From contig JBBDYH010000013.1 of NCBI GenBank assembly GCA_040901795.1, positions 1 to 50,330 of the forward strand: a stretch of DNA of 50,330 nt, given 5' to 3'. The translations under genes and the position numbers were made by a program. The notes below the pieces were generated by a model, which was not told where the DNA came from, did not search any database, and saw only the letters and a list, made by a program, of their open reading frames with translations. Each line of letters opens with the position of its first letter. Position 1 is the first letter of the stretch. Below, piece by piece: positions 49,559 to 50,330 of the stretch. Source of the stretch: JBBDYH01 sp040901795 (lineage in GTDB: Bacteria > Planctomycetota > Planctomycetia > Pirellulales > JALHPA01).

Positions 49559-50330
49559 ATGTCCAAGTTCATTGATCGAAGAGAATTCTTATCCGCCGCC
49601 ACTGCTGGCGGATTAGCATTGGGCGCTACGGAAATCCTGAAGGCGCAAGACAAGCCGGGCAGAGCCACCGATCGCGTGTCCGCCAACGACGTGATCAAGC
49701 TGGCCATCATGGGAGTGAACGGCCGAGGGACCGATTTGGCACGCGGGCTTACGCAGCAGAAGGGCGCTCGAATCGCCTATGTGTGCGATCCCGATGAGCG
49801 AGCGATTGGCAAGGCAAAGGGCGCGATCGCCGAACGACAGAAAGAGAGCGTTGAAGGATTGGTCGATTTCCGCAAGGCGCTCGATGATCCCGCGGTCGAT
49901 GCACTGGTGATCGCCGCGCCGAACCACTGGCATGCGCCGGCCACGATCCTGGCCTGTGCCGCGGGGAAGCACGTCTACGTCGAAAAACCGTGCTGCCACA
50001 ACCCACACGAAGGTGAGTTGATGGTCGCCGCGGCGCGGAAGCACAACCGCGTCGTCCAGCACGGCACCCAGCGGCGGAGTTTTCCGGGCTTACAGGAAGC
50101 GGTGGAGCGGCTCCGCGCGGGGGACATCGGCCGCGTGATGTTCGCGCGGGCCTGGTACAACAATAAGCGCCCCTCGATTGGGCATGGCCAGGCGGCCGAC
50201 GCGCCATCCTGGCTGGATTACGCGCTCTGGCAAGGGCCTGCGCCGGAGCGGCCGTATCGCGACAATCTGATTCATTACAACTGGCACTGGTTCTGGCACT
50301 GGGGCAACGGCGAGTTGGGCAACAACGGCG
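49559..50330 (+). CDS. Gfo/Idh/MocA family oxidoreductase (3' partial)
   Basis: The first 257 residues are present; the gene continues past the window. A twin-arginine signal (DRREFLSAATAGGLALGA) suggests export through Tat. A Rossmann fold follows (AIMGVNGRGTDLARGL at residues ~51-66, YVCDPDE), and the EKP motif (KHVYVEKPCC, residues ~138-147) is the Gfo/Idh/MocA signature. These NAD(P)-dependent enzymes oxidise sugars or inositol; planctomycetes encode many with Tat signals. ATG 49559 gives the Tat leader. It is the last gene on the window. Confidence 0.93.
   Translation, partial: MSKFIDRREFLSAATAGGLALGATEILKAQDKPGRATDRVSANDVIKLAIMGVNGRGTDLARGLTQQKGARIAYVCDPDERAIGKAKGAIAERQKESVEGLVDFRKALDDPAVDALVIAAPNHWHAPATILACAAGKHVYVEKPCCHNPHEGELMVAAARKHNRVVQHGTQRRSFPGLQEAVERLRAGDIGRVMFARAWYNNKRPSIGHGQAADAPSWLDYALWQGPAPERPYRDNLIHYNWHWFWHWGNGELGNNG

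Overview
The window looks like part of a planctomycete chromosome, most likely Pirellulales-like. The evidence is a high-GC sequence carrying a DUF1549 (PSCyt-type)/DUF1501 pair, several planctomycete-style pseudopilin genes including a giant GspK-like protein, a CRTAC1-type FG-GAP protein, a Gfo/Idh/MocA oxidoreductase with a Tat signal, and very many palindromic intergenic repeats. A run of ten N bases at 3483-3492 marks a draft assembly gap inside one of these repeats. No rRNA, tRNA or CRISPR array was recognised by eye.

Layout. 1-11345 (+): a type II secretion/type IV pilus-like cluster, made of the end of gspF, four pseudopilins and a 1784-residue GspK-like protein. 11515-17537 (-): a divergent YchF-type GTPase, then the familiar trio of TgpA-like transglutaminase, DUF58 protein and MoxR ATPase. 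17874-19877 (+): a zinc-ribbon/transmembrane/alpha-toroid protein. 19906-25277 (-): a BlaI-type repressor translationally coupled to a 1661-residue M56 metallopeptidase sensor with an unusual extracytoplasmic part, preceded by two matching operator palindromes. 25449-28774 (-): DUF1549 then DUF1501. 29161-32769 (-): an accessory stretch with an HTH protein, a very small ORF, a DUF29 protein, a BPSL0067-family gene broken by one in-frame stop, a GlsB/YeaQ-like membrane protein and a small lipoprotein. 33172-36318 (+): an exported TPR-CHAT protease. 36456-38173 (-): bioF and an EVE-domain protein. 38343-41041 (+): ECF sigma factor, anti-sigma-like protein and PDZ protein. 41090-45614: nucleotidyltransferase-fold protein, metallophosphoesterase, DUF4058 protein and a GNAT-histone deacetylase fusion. 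45836-48903 (-): beta-propeller protein and CRTAC1 protein, flanked by inverted copies of one repeat. 49114-50330 (+): a decayed RelE-like toxin, its intact antitoxin, and the start of an oxidoreductase.

The most distinctive feature is a population of about twenty structured repeats. Most share one plan: an outer inverted repeat (often TGTAG...CTACA) enclosing two or four hairpins. In the clearest cases the loops of the 5' hairpins (CTCCG) are the exact complement of the loops of the 3' hairpins (CGGAG). These elements lie in intergenic gaps, abut start codons, supply stop codons, extend protein C-termini and form the cleavable leaders of pseudopilins. One further 125-bp element has terminal inverted repeats and an 8-9 bp target duplication, so it is a MITE-like insertion. 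The repeats, the M56 sensor with a cysteine-less thioredoxin fold, and the acetyltransferase-deacetylase fusion are the parts most worth following up.
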